Assembly: GCA_963731035.1 (NCBI GenBank)
Contig: CAVSUY010000007.1
Coordinates: 1-64,000, forward strand
Direction of reading: 5' to 3'
DNA: 64,000 nucleotides
Source: JAANXG01 sp963731035
GTDB taxonomy: Bacteria; Pseudomonadota; Gammaproteobacteria; Arenicellales; JAANXG01
This document shows, piece after piece, positions 42,735 through 51,225 of the stretch. The notes under the pieces were generated by a model that saw nothing but the letters and a program-made list of their open reading frames with translations, was not told the origin of the DNA and did not search any database. Position 1 is the stretch's first letter; every line of letters starts with the position of its first letter. Position numbers and translations under genes: made by a program.

Positions 42735-44285
42735 ATGATAGAAGCGCACAACAGCCTGCACCGCAGCGCCACCCGCAACACCATCGGCGACGCCGTCCGG
42801 CGCGCCGCCCGCAAGCACAAGGACCGGGTCGCACTGGTATTCCAGGAACGCCGCTGGACCTACACCGAGCTGGACCGCGCCGTGAACCGGGTGGCCCGCG
42901 CCCTCATCGAGGCCGGCGTCCACTCCGGCGACCGCGTCGGCGCCTACGGTCGCAACTCCGACGCCTACGCGCTGGCCTGGCTGGCGTGCACCCGCATCGG
43001 CGCGGTCCACGTCCCCATCAACTATGCCCTGGGTGCCGAGGAGCTGGACTACATCCTCCGCCAGTCGGGCTGCCGGGTGCTGCTCAACGACACGGACCTG
43101 GTTGCGACTGCGGATGCCGTGGCCGGGGAGGCGGGGGTTGCGATTCGCGGCACATTCCACGGCGGCGACGGCCTGGACGTGCTGGCGGCGACCGCGGGGG
43201 AAGGCGATCCGGGCGAGCCCACGCCGAGTCCGGAAGACGAGCACGTGGCCCAGCTTCTATACACCTCCGGTACCACCGCGGCACCCAAGGCCGCGATGAT
43301 GACCCACCGTGCGCTGCTGTCTGAGTACACGAGCTGCCTGGTGGAGCTCGATATCAACCGCGACGACGTCCAGCTCGCGGCGCTGCCGTTGTATCATTCC
43401 GCGCAGATGCACGTGTTCCTGATGCCCGCGCTGCTGGTGGGGGCGAAGGTCATCGTCATCCCGGCGCCGGCCGCCAGGGAGTGCTTCGAGCTTATCCAGC
43501 GCGAGAAAATCAATTCCTTGTTCGCACCGCCCACGGTGTGGATCAGCCTGCTGCGCGCCCCGGGGTTCGACGACCACGACCTGAGCAGCCTGCGCCACGC
43601 CTACTACGGCGCTTCCATCATGCCCGTGCCGGTTCTCCAGGAACTGCGCCAGCGGCTGCCCGGCGTCGGCGTGTACAACTGCTACGGGCAGAGTGAGATT
43701 GCACCGTTGGCCACCGTCCTGCGGCCCGAGGAGCACGACTCGCGACCGTCGTCGGCCGGCCGCCCGGTGCTGAACGTGGAGACGCGCATTGTCGACCCGG
43801 CCATGAGCGACGTGCCGCCCGGCGAGCACGGCGAGATCGTGCACCGCTCGCCGCAGCTTCTGGTGGGCTTCTGGGAAAAAGAGGAGCAGACCAGGGAGGC
43901 TTTCGAGGGCGGCTGGTTCCACTCCGGAGACGTGGGTTACGTCGACGAGGAAGGCTATCTGTACGTCGTCGACCGCATCAAGGACGTCATAAATACCGGC
44001 GGTATCGTCGTGGCGGGACGCGAGGTGGAGGACGTGCTGTTCCAGCACCCGGCGGTCTCGGAGGTGGCGGTGATCGGTGTGCCGGATGAGCGCTGGATCG
44101 AAGCGGTGGCCGCCGTGGTGGTGCTGCGCGACGGAGAGAGTGCCACCGCCGAGGATCTCATCGAGCACGCACGCGCCCACTTGGCACCATTCAAGCTGCC
44201 GAAGCGGGTCATGTTCGTGGACGCCCTGCCTCGCAACACCGCCGGCAAGATCCTCAAGCGCGAGCTGCGCGTCCGGTTCGGCTAG
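42735..44285 (+). CDS. AMP-forming acyl-CoA synthetase
   Basis: This 516-residue protein is of the ANL superfamily. The P-loop-like LLYTSGTTAAPKAAMMTH, the YGQSE motif A5, the GWFHSGDVGYVDEEGYLYVVDRIKD hinge and the C-terminal lysine in NTAGKILKRELR are all present. It activates a carboxylic acid with ATP and CoA. The start ATG 42735 follows TGGAGGC; an upstream in-frame ATG lacks such a site. Placed just after the indolepyruvate oxidoreductase, it could activate an aryl or medium-chain acid from amino acid breakdown. The exact acid cannot be read from sequence. Confidence 0.9.
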   Translation: MIEAHNSLHRSATRNTIGDAVRRAARKHKDRVALVFQERRWTYTELDRAVNRVARALIEAGVHSGDRVGAYGRNSDAYALAWLACTRIGAVHVPINYALGAEELDYILRQSGCRVLLNDTDLVATADAVAGEAGVAIRGTFHGGDGLDVLAATAGEGDPGEPTPSPEDEHVAQLLYTSGTTAAPKAAMMTHRALLSEYTSCLVELDINRDDVQLAALPLYHSAQMHVFLMPALLVGAKVIVIPAPAARECFELIQREKINSLFAPPTVWISLLRAPGFDDHDLSSLRHAYYGASIMPVPVLQELRQRLPGVGVYNCYGQSEIAPLATVLRPEEHDSRPSSAGRPVLNVETRIVDPAMSDVPPGEHGEIVHRSPQLLVGFWEKEEQTREAFEGGWFHSGDVGYVDEEGYLYVVDRIKDVINTGGIVVAGREVEDVLFQHPAVSEVAVIGVPDERWIEAVAAVVVLRDGESATAEDLIEHARAHLAPFKLPKRVMFVDALPRNTAGKILKRELRVRFG

Positions 44286-44734
44286 GAGCCTGTCCGAGTA
44301 ATCTTCACGTAGCGAGGAAGTGGGAGAGCGGGGATAGTTTTTCGAAGGTTTATGGTCCAACCTGCCGACATCGGTGCGGCGCGAGTCGGGGCGCAGGCGG
44401 CGCAGCTCCCGCGGCTCAGGCGACGGCGATCTCTGAGGTCACGCACCGCGGCGGGAACCGGCCCGCCCCCGGCGCGGTGCAGCAGTCTCACCAGGGCGGC
44501 GGAATCACCACCGCCGCTCAGCAGAATGCTGATTTCAGCCATGGGATGAGGGGGATGCCAGAAGACAAAGCCTTCATCGTGATCCGCGCCCCCGTCGAGA
44601 GCCTTCCGTTGCCAGGTGGTAATGGCGGGTCGCCGGGGCCGAGCTTACGGTCGGTCGCGGTCGGCAGTACGAGCGGAGCGGGCATTTCTCGAGCCGGGTG
44701 GTAAACTCGCCGCCACAGATCGGGAGGCCGTGAA
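44286..44734. other. 449-base intergenic stretch, no gene seen
   Basis: I see no convincing gene. A minus-strand frame at 44282-44542 has a PP-loop-like SGGGDSAAL but no continuation into a known enzyme. The 5' end (GGAGCCTGTCCGAGTAA) resembles a common dispersed intergenic repeat. A GGGAGG ribosome site at the right end serves the lipoprotein gene. Confidence 0.5.
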
Positions 44735-44953
44735 ATGGGATATTTCCGAGGCAGGAACATCAACAAAGCCGGGTCGTCGCTGCTGGCGGCGCTGGTCGGC
44801 GGCGTGATGCTGTCCGGCTGCGCGGGACAGTCCACCGCCTACGACGCGGACAAGATAATGGTCTGCCACGAAGGCAGGACCCTGGTGATTCCCGAGACCG
44901 CCCTCAGCGCCCACCTGGGGCACGGCGATACGCGGGGTGCCTGCGCGTCATGA
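44735..44953 (+). CDS. Small lipoprotein with CHEG...AHLGHGD motif
   Basis: This 72-residue protein has an N-terminal hydrophobic helix and a lipobox LSGC (Cys about residue 29), so it should be lipid-anchored in the envelope. The mature part contains the pattern V-C-H-E-G-R-T-L-V-I-P, A-L-S-A-H-L, then GHGDTRGAC. This Cys/His pattern is found at the end of small or multidomain secreted proteins in many bacteria, and its function is not known to me; metal binding is possible. It overlaps the next gene by four bases and so is probably translated with it. Confidence 0.75.
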   Translation: MGYFRGRNINKAGSSLLAALVGGVMLSGCAGQSTAYDADKIMVCHEGRTLVIPETALSAHLGHGDTRGACAS

Positions 44954-45402
44954 GCGCCCGTCGGATCGACGTCTTCTTCTACGGCTCGTATATCAACTTC
45001 GACGTGCTCGGTGAGGCCGGGATTTTCGAGCGGCCGTTCGAGGCGGCGCGGCTCCCCGGATACCGGCTGGAGATCGGGCCGCTGGCGAACCTGGTGCCCG
45101 ACGATGGGTCGCAAGCCTTCGGTATACTGACGCAGCTCACGCACTGGGAGCTCGATTGCCTGTACACCGGCCACGCCCGGGAGAAGCTCGGCGCGGTTTA
45201 CCTGCCGGAAGCGGTGCTGGTATTCAATGTCGAGAATAACCTGACGCCGGCGCTTTGCTACCTGTCCCATGACAAGCGGCGATCGGACCCCGATTCCTTC
45301 TACGTGGACCGCATCCTGCGTTCGGCGAAAGACCACGGCTTTCCGGTCGACTACCTGGAGTATATTGAGTCCTTCAAGGCAGGAGTGTTCGCCGCCGTTT
45401 GA
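44950..45402 (+). CDS. Gamma-glutamylcyclotransferase-like protein
   Basis: This 150-residue protein begins DVFFYGSYINFDVL, which matches the Y-G-S-L substrate loop of the gamma-glutamylcyclotransferase (GGCT/AIG2-like) fold, and continues with ARLPGYRLEIGPLANLVPDDG and a later Y-L-P-E strand. The usual catalytic glutamate is not certain from reading. Enzymes of this fold release 5-oxoproline from gamma-glutamyl amines or amino acids. It overlaps the upstream lipoprotein gene (ATGA). Confidence 0.7.
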   Translation: MSARRIDVFFYGSYINFDVLGEAGIFERPFEAARLPGYRLEIGPLANLVPDDGSQAFGILTQLTHWELDCLYTGHAREKLGAVYLPEAVLVFNVENNLTPALCYLSHDKRRSDPDSFYVDRILRSAKDHGFPVDYLEYIESFKAGVFAAV

Positions 45403-45475
45403 GATTCGCGGGCGATGCCCGGGCGGCACTTCTGGCCTGTTGCAGCGAGTCACCACCCAGCGGAGGATCCATCCC

Positions 45476-45856
45476 ATGCATCGAAGCCGGCTGGCGGGTT
45501 TCATAATCGATTCTCGGACCGACGACCTGGACGGCGCCGCGGAGTTCTGGTCCAGGGCGCTCGGGTATGCCACCAAGCCTTCGGACAACCCGGAGGATAG
45601 CAATTACGTGCTGTTCGACACCGGCCCGGACGGAATTCACATCGAGGTGCAGCGCGTCACCCATCCGAGCCGGGTGCACCTCGATATCGAAACGGACGAC
45701 ATTGAGGCGGAGGTCGAACGGCTGGAGAAGCTTGGAGCGAGGCGTATAGAGCAGGTGCGCACCTGGTGGGTAATGGAAGCGCCCAGCGGACACCGGTTCT
45801 GCGTCGTGCGCTCCGGCGGCGGAAGTTTCGACAAAGAGGCGAACCGGTGGGAGTAG
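45476..45856 (+). CDS. VOC-superfamily (glyoxalase/bleomycin-resistance-like) protein
   Basis: This 126-residue protein has two beta-alpha-beta-beta-beta units of the vicinal oxygen chelate fold (AAEFWSRALGYATKPS ... IHIEVQRVTHPSRVHLDIETDD ... WWVMEAPSGHRFCVVRSG). H60, H67 and E82 region residues could bind metal, but the exact set is uncertain. The start at 45476 has a GGAGGAT site. Substrate is unknown. Confidence 0.85.
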   Translation: MHRSRLAGFIIDSRTDDLDGAAEFWSRALGYATKPSDNPEDSNYVLFDTGPDGIHIEVQRVTHPSRVHLDIETDDIEAEVERLEKLGARRIEQVRTWWVMEAPSGHRFCVVRSGGGSFDKEANRWE

Positions 45857-45899
45857 GTGCGACGTCGGTCGTGCGCCCAGTGATACGGTTTATGACGCG

Positions 45900-46637
45900 G
45901 TGACGGTTGATTTCGAGGAAGTGGACTACCGGGCGACCCCGATGGGGGAGCTGGTGTTGCGTCGGCGCAGGGACCCGAAGCTGGGGAACGCGGAAATCCA
46001 CGAGATCAAGCTGGGAGACGAATTCCTGATGTCGAGCGCCTTCACCGCCGGGGAGATCGCCCTGGCGGAGTTGGCCCTCGCGAGACTGTCCGGCTCGTCG
46101 CTGGACGTGGTGGTCGGAGGGCTTGGCCTCGGTTACACGGCCGACGCGGTGCTCAAGCACGAATCAGTGCGGTCCCTGATCGTGATCGAGGCGCTCGAGG
46201 GCGTGATCGACTGGCATCGGCGGGGCCTGGTGCCGCTGGGCGGGGCCTTGACCTCCGATGGACGCTGCCGATTGGTTCAGGGGGACTTCTTCGAGCTGGC
46301 GAGTGCGCCCGGGAGGGGTTTCGACGAGGCGTCGCCGGGACGGCGGTTCGATGCGGTGCTGGTGGATATCGATCATTCACCGCGGCATCTGCTGCGCAGC
46401 GGCAACGAATCGTTCTATAAGCCGGCGGGACTGCGGAAAGTGGCGCGGCATCTGCGGCCGGGCGGGGTGTTCGGCCTCTGGTCCAATGATGCGCCGGACC
46501 AGGAGTTCGAACAGGCGTTGACGGGGGTGTTTGATGACGTGGACGTGCGGGCGGTCCGGTTCGCGAACCCGTATACCGGTGCCGAGGCCGGGAGCACGAT
46601 CTACTCGGGGTCGAAGCGCCTGGCGGATCGCGAATGA
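45900..46637 (+). CDS. Spermidine-synthase-like SAM-fold enzyme
   Basis: This 245-residue protein starts at a GTG. It has a Rossmann methyltransferase-like core with VVVGGLGLGYTADAVL (cofactor loop), LIVIEALEGVIDWHR (acidic residue for ribose) and FDAVLVDIDHSPRHLL, typical of spermidine synthase-like proteins that lack the usual N-terminal beta-barrel domain. True aminopropyl transfer is not assured. Its last codons and stop lie inside a decayed REP element (46627-46709), so the C-terminus has been set by the repeat. Confidence 0.75.
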   Translation: MTVDFEEVDYRATPMGELVLRRRRDPKLGNAEIHEIKLGDEFLMSSAFTAGEIALAELALARLSGSSLDVVVGGLGLGYTADAVLKHESVRSLIVIEALEGVIDWHRRGLVPLGGALTSDGRCRLVQGDFFELASAPGRGFDEASPGRRFDAVLVDIDHSPRHLLRSGNESFYKPAGLRKVARHLRPGGVFGLWSNDAPDQEFEQALTGVFDDVDVRAVRFANPYTGAEAGSTIYSGSKRLADRE

Positions 46638-46709
46638 ATTCGCTCCTACGATCCAGGCGGTTTGACACCGCGCTAAGCCACGGATTGCAGGAGCGGCTTC
46701 AGCCGCGAT
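46627..46709. repeat. REP palindrome (family 1), left arm decayed
   Basis: The right arm GGAGCGGCTTCAGCCGCGAT is intact to 46709. The left arm is ATCGCG, then altered bases, then GCTCCTACGATCC. The stop codon of the upstream gene (46635-46637) is inside the left arm. Confidence 0.75.
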
Positions 46710-47140
46710 GGTCATTGGCGATCCCCCCGGCCTCGTCGGGCCGGCGCATTGATTGTCCGCTCCCTCACACACCGCCCGTCGGGGCAGGACTTTCCAAGTC
46801 CCGCGGCGGCGCCGTCCTCGCCCCGTTCCTCTTCACGGACTGATGGAAAGCTTCGTCCAAGCGTGCCCCCAGGAACTTGGCGTTCCCTTTTTTGTCGTAG
46901 ACAGGTGCGACTTTCATTTTCAGGCGGGTCTTCGGGCCCGAATCGCACACTCTCTCCTACGTTGGGTCGGGGCATCGATGTGGATGCCCCAGGGCGTTCC
47001 CTCTCCCGGAAGGGGGAGGGAGCCTTCTTTACAGTGGCCCCATTCGCGCCGCACTGATTTCACATGGGGAAACGTCCGAGGGTCGCCGCACCCGATCAAT
47101 CCCTCGAAACGCCCACTCGTCGTGCCCCGCACCATTCTGG
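46710..47140. other. Intergenic stretch without an identified gene
   Basis: About 430 bases separate the REP from the liv-type promoter. I see no ribosome site with a credible coding frame. A minus-strand frame (46765-46950) reads KVAPVYDKKGNAKFLGARLD, which could be a gene remnant but matches nothing I know. A CCCTCTCCCGG...GGGAGGG inverted repeat near 47000-47030 is a common dispersed element. Confidence 0.5.
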
Positions 47141-47145
47141 GCTGT

Positions 47146-47173
47146 TTGTGCCATCGCCAACGAGCCTTATAAT
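47146..47173 (+). promoter_or_regulatory. Sigma-70-type promoter of the amino acid ABC importer operon
   Basis: TTGTGC at 47146-47151 and TATAAT at 47168-47173 are 16 bases apart, about 54 bases before the start codon, which has an AGGAGGG site. Confidence 0.55.
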
Positions 47174-47226
47174 AAGGGCCCATAAGTAGGGTCTATAAAC
47201 TCATCACGAACAAAAGGAGGGCACTC

Positions 47227-48483
47227 ATGAAGTTTCCCACACAATTGCGGCTTGGCAACGTCAAGCTCGTCGGTGCCGTACCTGTAGTCGCGGGATTACT
47301 CTCGCTGGCTTCGGGTCCAGTGCTGGCGCAGGACACCATTACCCTCGGGGCTGCGGTATCGGAGACCGGCAAGTACTCAACCAACGGCAAGAACACCAAG
47401 GACGGCTACGAGCTGGCGGTGAAGCGGATCAACGATATGGGCGGCGTCGACGTCGGCGGCAAGAAATACATGCTGCAGGTGACGTATTACGACGACGAGT
47501 CCACCCCGGCGCGCGGCGCCGAGCTTGCGGAGCGGCTGATCAGCCAGGACAACGTGCAGTTCCTGCTTGGCCCCTATTCCTCGGGCATGACCAAGGCCAT
47601 CGCACCGGTGTCCGAGAAGCACAACATCCCGATGATCGAGGCCAACGGTGCCTCGCGATCGCTGTTCACCCAGGGCTACAAGTACCTGTTCGCAGTGTTG
47701 TCCACCTCTGATCAGTACCTCTCCAGTGCCATGGATCTCAGGGCGGAGATGGCTGAGGCGGATGGAAAGAAGCCGTCCGACATGAAGATTGCCGGGGCTT
47801 TCGAGGATGACCCCTTCAGTCAGGACGTGCGCGCCGGCGTGCTGGCGGACGCCAAGAAATACGGCATGAAGATGGTCATCGACGACAAACTGCCGCCCGA
47901 GCTGAACGATATGTCGACTACGCTCACCAAGGTGAAGGCCCTGAAGCCCGACCTGCTGGTCGTCTCCGGGCATTCCAAGGGCGCGACTCTGGGTATTCGC
48001 CAGATCTCCGAAATGAAGGTCAACGTGCCGATGCTGGCCATGACCCATTGCGACTCCGCGCAGATCATCAAGAACTTCGGCAAGGCAGCGGAGTACACGC
48101 TATGCGGCTCCCAGTGGGCGCCCACGCTCAGCTACAAGGACAAGTGGTTCGGTACGGCTGCAGACTTCGCAAAGGACTTCAAGGCGGCGTACGACTACGA
48201 CCCGCCTTACCAGGCGGCGGAATCGGCTGCCGCGGTGCTGGTCTACGTCGATGCGATCCAGCGGGCCGGCTCCCTGGACAAGGACAAGGTGCGTGATGCC
48301 ATCGCCGCTACCGACATGCAGACGTTCTACGGCAATATCAAGTTCGACGACACCGGGAAGAACACGGCCAAGCCGATGGTCCTGTTCCAGGTGCAGGACG
48401 GCGAGTACAAGGTGGTTGCTCCCACCAAGTGGGCGAGCTCGAAGCTGCGTTATCCGACTCCGCCGTGGTCGAAGCGTGAATAA
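47227..48483 (+). CDS. Branched-chain amino acid type ABC importer, substrate-binding protein
   Basis: This 418-residue protein has a signal peptide (about residues 1-35, ending VLAQ) and a type I periplasmic binding fold starting DTITLGAAVSETGKYSTNG, with the AELAERLISQDNVQFLLGPYSSGMTKAIAP strand typical of LivJ/LivK-like proteins. It binds an amino acid or a related amide/aromatic acid in the periplasm and hands it to the permeases encoded downstream. At about 380 mature residues it is longer than LivK, which is common in importers with other ligands. It is the first gene of a five-gene operon. Confidence 0.92.
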   Translation: MKFPTQLRLGNVKLVGAVPVVAGLLSLASGPVLAQDTITLGAAVSETGKYSTNGKNTKDGYELAVKRINDMGGVDVGGKKYMLQVTYYDDESTPARGAELAERLISQDNVQFLLGPYSSGMTKAIAPVSEKHNIPMIEANGASRSLFTQGYKYLFAVLSTSDQYLSSAMDLRAEMAEADGKKPSDMKIAGAFEDDPFSQDVRAGVLADAKKYGMKMVIDDKLPPELNDMSTTLTKVKALKPDLLVVSGHSKGATLGIRQISEMKVNVPMLAMTHCDSAQIIKNFGKAAEYTLCGSQWAPTLSYKDKWFGTAADFAKDFKAAYDYDPPYQAAESAAAVLVYVDAIQRAGSLDKDKVRDAIAATDMQTFYGNIKFDDTGKNTAKPMVLFQVQDGEYKVVAPTKWASSKLRYPTPPWSKRE

Positions 48484-48538
48484 AACGCTGACTCGCGCAA
48501 TCGGTCTCTGTTAGCGATCCCGCCGCCGGGAACCGGGA

Positions 48539-49438
48539 GTGCAGAACCTCGACCTGTTGTTCCAGGTGCCGCAGCTTTCGCTGCAGCTGGTGATCAACGG
48601 GGTTCTCATCGGCGCGTTGTTTGCGCTGGCCGCCTACGGCATGGCATTGGTCTGGGGCGTGATGAACGTCATCAATGTCGTGCAGGGCGAGTTCGTGATT
48701 CTCGGCGGCTATGTTGCCGTCTACACCGCCCAGGCCGGGCTCCCGCCCCTGGCGGGCATCCCGGCCGCGGCGGTGGTGTTGTTCGTGATCGGCTACGTGC
48801 TGTACCGGTTGATCATATTCCGGCTGATCGACCGTGACCTCTTTACCTCCCTGCTGGCCACCTTCGGCCTTTCCATACTCTTCCAGCAGCTGATGAACCA
48901 GCTGTTCGGCGCCGACGTGCGCATCCTGGAAGCCGGTTTCGGAACCTGGTTCCTGATGGGAGGGTTGGTGACGGTATCCAAGATCAAGGTTGTGGCCTTC
49001 TGCCTCACCATTGCCATCGCCGTCATCCTGGTGCTATTCATGCGCCGGTCGCGGATGGGGCAGGCGATACGCGCGACCGCCCAGAACTCCCGGGCGGCGC
49101 GCATCCTGGGTGTCAACGTGAACCACGTATACGCCACCACCTACGCCATCAACGCCGCCATGTGCGGTGCCGCGGGCGCGCTGGTGGTGATGAGCCTGAC
49201 GATCCATCCCTACCAGGGGCTGGTGTACACCGTGCGCTCCTTCACCATCGTGGTGATCGCGGGCCTCGGCAACATCGCCGGCGTGATCGCGGCCGCCTTC
49301 GGGCTCGGCGCCGCCGAGCAGTTCGCCGGATTCATCCTGGGCGCCCAGTACCAGGTGGCCTTCGTCTACCTGCTGCTGGTCTTCATCCTGGTTGGCCGCA
49401 GCCTGCTGCTGCAGCGCCAGCGCAAGACTCTCAAGTAA
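48539..49438 (+). CDS. Branched-chain amino acid type ABC importer, LivH-like permease
   Basis: This 299-residue protein starts at a GTG and has about eight membrane helices. The text NGVLIGALFALAAYGMALVWGVMNVINVVQGEFVILGGY and ATAQNSRAARILGVNVNHVYATTYAINAAMCGAAGAL is characteristic of LivH-type subunits, the second part being the ATPase-coupling loop. It pairs with the LivM-like subunit encoded next to form the channel. Confidence 0.93.
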   Translation: MQNLDLLFQVPQLSLQLVINGVLIGALFALAAYGMALVWGVMNVINVVQGEFVILGGYVAVYTAQAGLPPLAGIPAAAVVLFVIGYVLYRLIIFRLIDRDLFTSLLATFGLSILFQQLMNQLFGADVRILEAGFGTWFLMGGLVTVSKIKVVAFCLTIAIAVILVLFMRRSRMGQAIRATAQNSRAARILGVNVNHVYATTYAINAAMCGAAGALVVMSLTIHPYQGLVYTVRSFTIVVIAGLGNIAGVIAAAFGLGAAEQFAGFILGAQYQVAFVYLLLVFILVGRSLLLQRQRKTLK

Positions 49439-49439
49439 C

Positions 49440-50483
49440 ATGGCCAGGCGGCTCGCCATCTACCTCGCCATCGCTGTTGTCGGTATTGCGGCACCGCTGG
49501 TGACCACCGGGTTCCATGCTCAGTTCGCGCTGCTATGGATTATGGTGACCCTGGCCCTGTGCTGGGATGTCATGGGCGGGCAGATGGGCTACAACTCGTT
49601 CGGCAACATCACTTTCTTCGGCCTGGGGATGTATACCACTGTCGTGCTTCAGGTGGGTCTGTTCTACAGCGTCGGAAAGTACACCCAGGCACAGGGGGCG
49701 GCGGGTTTCGATCTCACCTTTGTTCAGTACTTCATCGGCCTGGGAGCGGGGCTGGTTTTGGCGGGGGTGATCGCTTCCATCGTTGCCGCGGTGGTGGGGT
49801 CCGGCATGCTGGGTCTGCGCGGGCACTACTTCGCCATCGGTACCCTGGGGTTGGGCATCGCCTTCGGCGAGCTGTTCGCGGGCTGGGACTGGGTGGGCGC
49901 GGGCTCCGGCATCGTCGCCCCGCTGTTCCCCGGGGCGCTCGGATGGCGCTCGCTGCTGTTCTACTACCTCGCCTTCCTGCTGGCGATCTTCTGCTTCTTC
50001 ACCCTCAAGCGGATGTACGCCACCCGTTTCGGCTTGGCCATCAATGCCATCCGCGACGACGAGGACAAGGCCGAGGCCATGGGTCTGCCCACTGTCCGCT
50101 ACAAGACCCTCGCCTGGACCGTGTCCGCCTTCTTCACCGGCATCGCCGGCGGTATCGTCGGCAACATTTCCGGCTTCATCGACCCGCGCGACGTGGCTTT
50201 CTCCAGCGCCACCTACGGTATCTGGATGATCCTCATGGCCATTCTCGGCGGCAAGGGCACGATCTGGGGGCCGGTGATCGGTGCGGTGGTGTTCCAGTTC
50301 ACCCAGGAACTGTTCTGGACCTACCTGCTAGGCTGGCAGCGCGTTGCCCTTGGGCTGTTGATCGTCTTGATCGTGGTGTTCTTCCCGTCCGGTATTGTCG
50401 GCTGGCTGCGGGAACGCTTTCCCGAGCGTTTCGGCGTCAAGGTTGAGACCGCCCGCGCGTCGGATGCCGGGGGCGCCGGTTGA
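49440..50483 (+). CDS. Branched-chain amino acid type ABC importer, LivM-like permease
   Basis: About 347 residues with about nine or ten membrane helices. The start lies one base after the LivH stop. The stretches NSFGNITFFGLGMYTTVVLQ, LRGHYFAIGTLGLGIAFGELF and the coupling loop AINAIRDDEDKAEAMGLPTVRYK mark the LivM family. Its stop overlaps the start of the LivG gene (TGATG). Confidence 0.93.
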   Translation: MARRLAIYLAIAVVGIAAPLVTTGFHAQFALLWIMVTLALCWDVMGGQMGYNSFGNITFFGLGMYTTVVLQVGLFYSVGKYTQAQGAAGFDLTFVQYFIGLGAGLVLAGVIASIVAAVVGSGMLGLRGHYFAIGTLGLGIAFGELFAGWDWVGAGSGIVAPLFPGALGWRSLLFYYLAFLLAIFCFFTLKRMYATRFGLAINAIRDDEDKAEAMGLPTVRYKTLAWTVSAFFTGIAGGIVGNISGFIDPRDVAFSSATYGIWMILMAILGGKGTIWGPVIGAVVFQFTQELFWTYLLGWQRVALGLLIVLIVVFFPSGIVGWLRERFPERFGVKVETARASDAGGAG

Positions 50484-51223
50484 TGTCGCTGCTGGACGTC
50501 CAACGCACGTCCAAGGCTTTCGGCGGCGTGCAGGCCAACAGCGAGGTCTCCATCAAGGTCGAGGCCGGCGCCATCGTCGGCCTGATTGGTCCCAACGGTT
50601 CCGGCAAGACAACGCTGTTCAACTCCATTGTCGGCCACCATCCCATCGACAGCGGCGAGATCTATTTCAAGGAGCGGCCGATCTCGAAACTGCGAACGTC
50701 CACTATCGCCCGGCTCGGTTTACTGCGCACCTTCCAACAGACTCGTATCTACGGCCGCATGAACTGTCTGCAAAACATGCTGATAAGCGAGCCGCATCGC
50801 TGCGAGAACCTGCGCGAGATGTTCCGCACCCACGAGCGGGAGGTTTACGAGCGGGCCGAGTCGCTGCTGGAGTTCGTCGGTTTGTACGAGAAACGATTGC
50901 TGCTTGCCGGCGACCTGTCATTCGGCCAGCAGAAGCTTCTCGAATTCGCCATGGCTCTGATGAACGAGCCGGTCCTGCTGCTGCTGGACGAGCCCACGGC
51001 GGGGATCAATCCAACCCTCATCAACGGACTGATCGACCGCCTGCGTCGCGCCAACGAGGAACGGGGTATTACGCTGCTGGTGATCGAGCACAACATGCGG
51101 GTAATGATGAATCTCGCCGAGCACATCTACTGCCTGTCCCACGGTCGCCTCCTGGCAGAAGGCAGACCCGAGGAAATTCGCGACAATCCGGAAGTGATCG
51201 ACGCCTATCTCGGAGGGCACTGA
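50483..51223 (+). CDS. Branched-chain amino acid type ABC importer, LivG-like ATPase
   Basis: About 246 residues with Walker A GPNGSGKTT, the signature LSFGQQKLLEFAMAL (Q-loop and LSxGQ) and Walker B LLLLDEPTAGINP, the last being typical of LivG. It couples ATP hydrolysis to import with the LivF-like ATPase. The start overlaps the LivM stop; a TTG one codon earlier is the alternative start. Confidence 0.93.
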   Translation: MSLLDVQRTSKAFGGVQANSEVSIKVEAGAIVGLIGPNGSGKTTLFNSIVGHHPIDSGEIYFKERPISKLRTSTIARLGLLRTFQQTRIYGRMNCLQNMLISEPHRCENLREMFRTHEREVYERAESLLEFVGLYEKRLLLAGDLSFGQQKLLEFAMALMNEPVLLLLDEPTAGINPTLINGLIDRLRRANEERGITLLVIEHNMRVMMNLAEHIYCLSHGRLLAEGRPEEIRDNPEVIDAYLGGH

Positions 51224-51225
51224 CG

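Noticed and set aside
44282..44542. PP-loop (tRNA lysidine synthase-like) motif SGGGDSAAL on the minus strand
   Set aside because: The motif is isolated in an 86-codon frame with no ribosome site and no further similarity; chance or a remnant is more likely.
46768..46783. ACACACCGCCCGTC, identical in part to a universal 16S rRNA site
   Set aside because: The flanks do not match rRNA and no other rRNA segment is near, so it is a coincidence.
50395..51225. In-frame extension of the LivF-like gene back to 50395
   Set aside because: The extension lies wholly under LivM and LivG in another frame and has no protein-like composition; the ATG at 51226 is right after the LivG stop.
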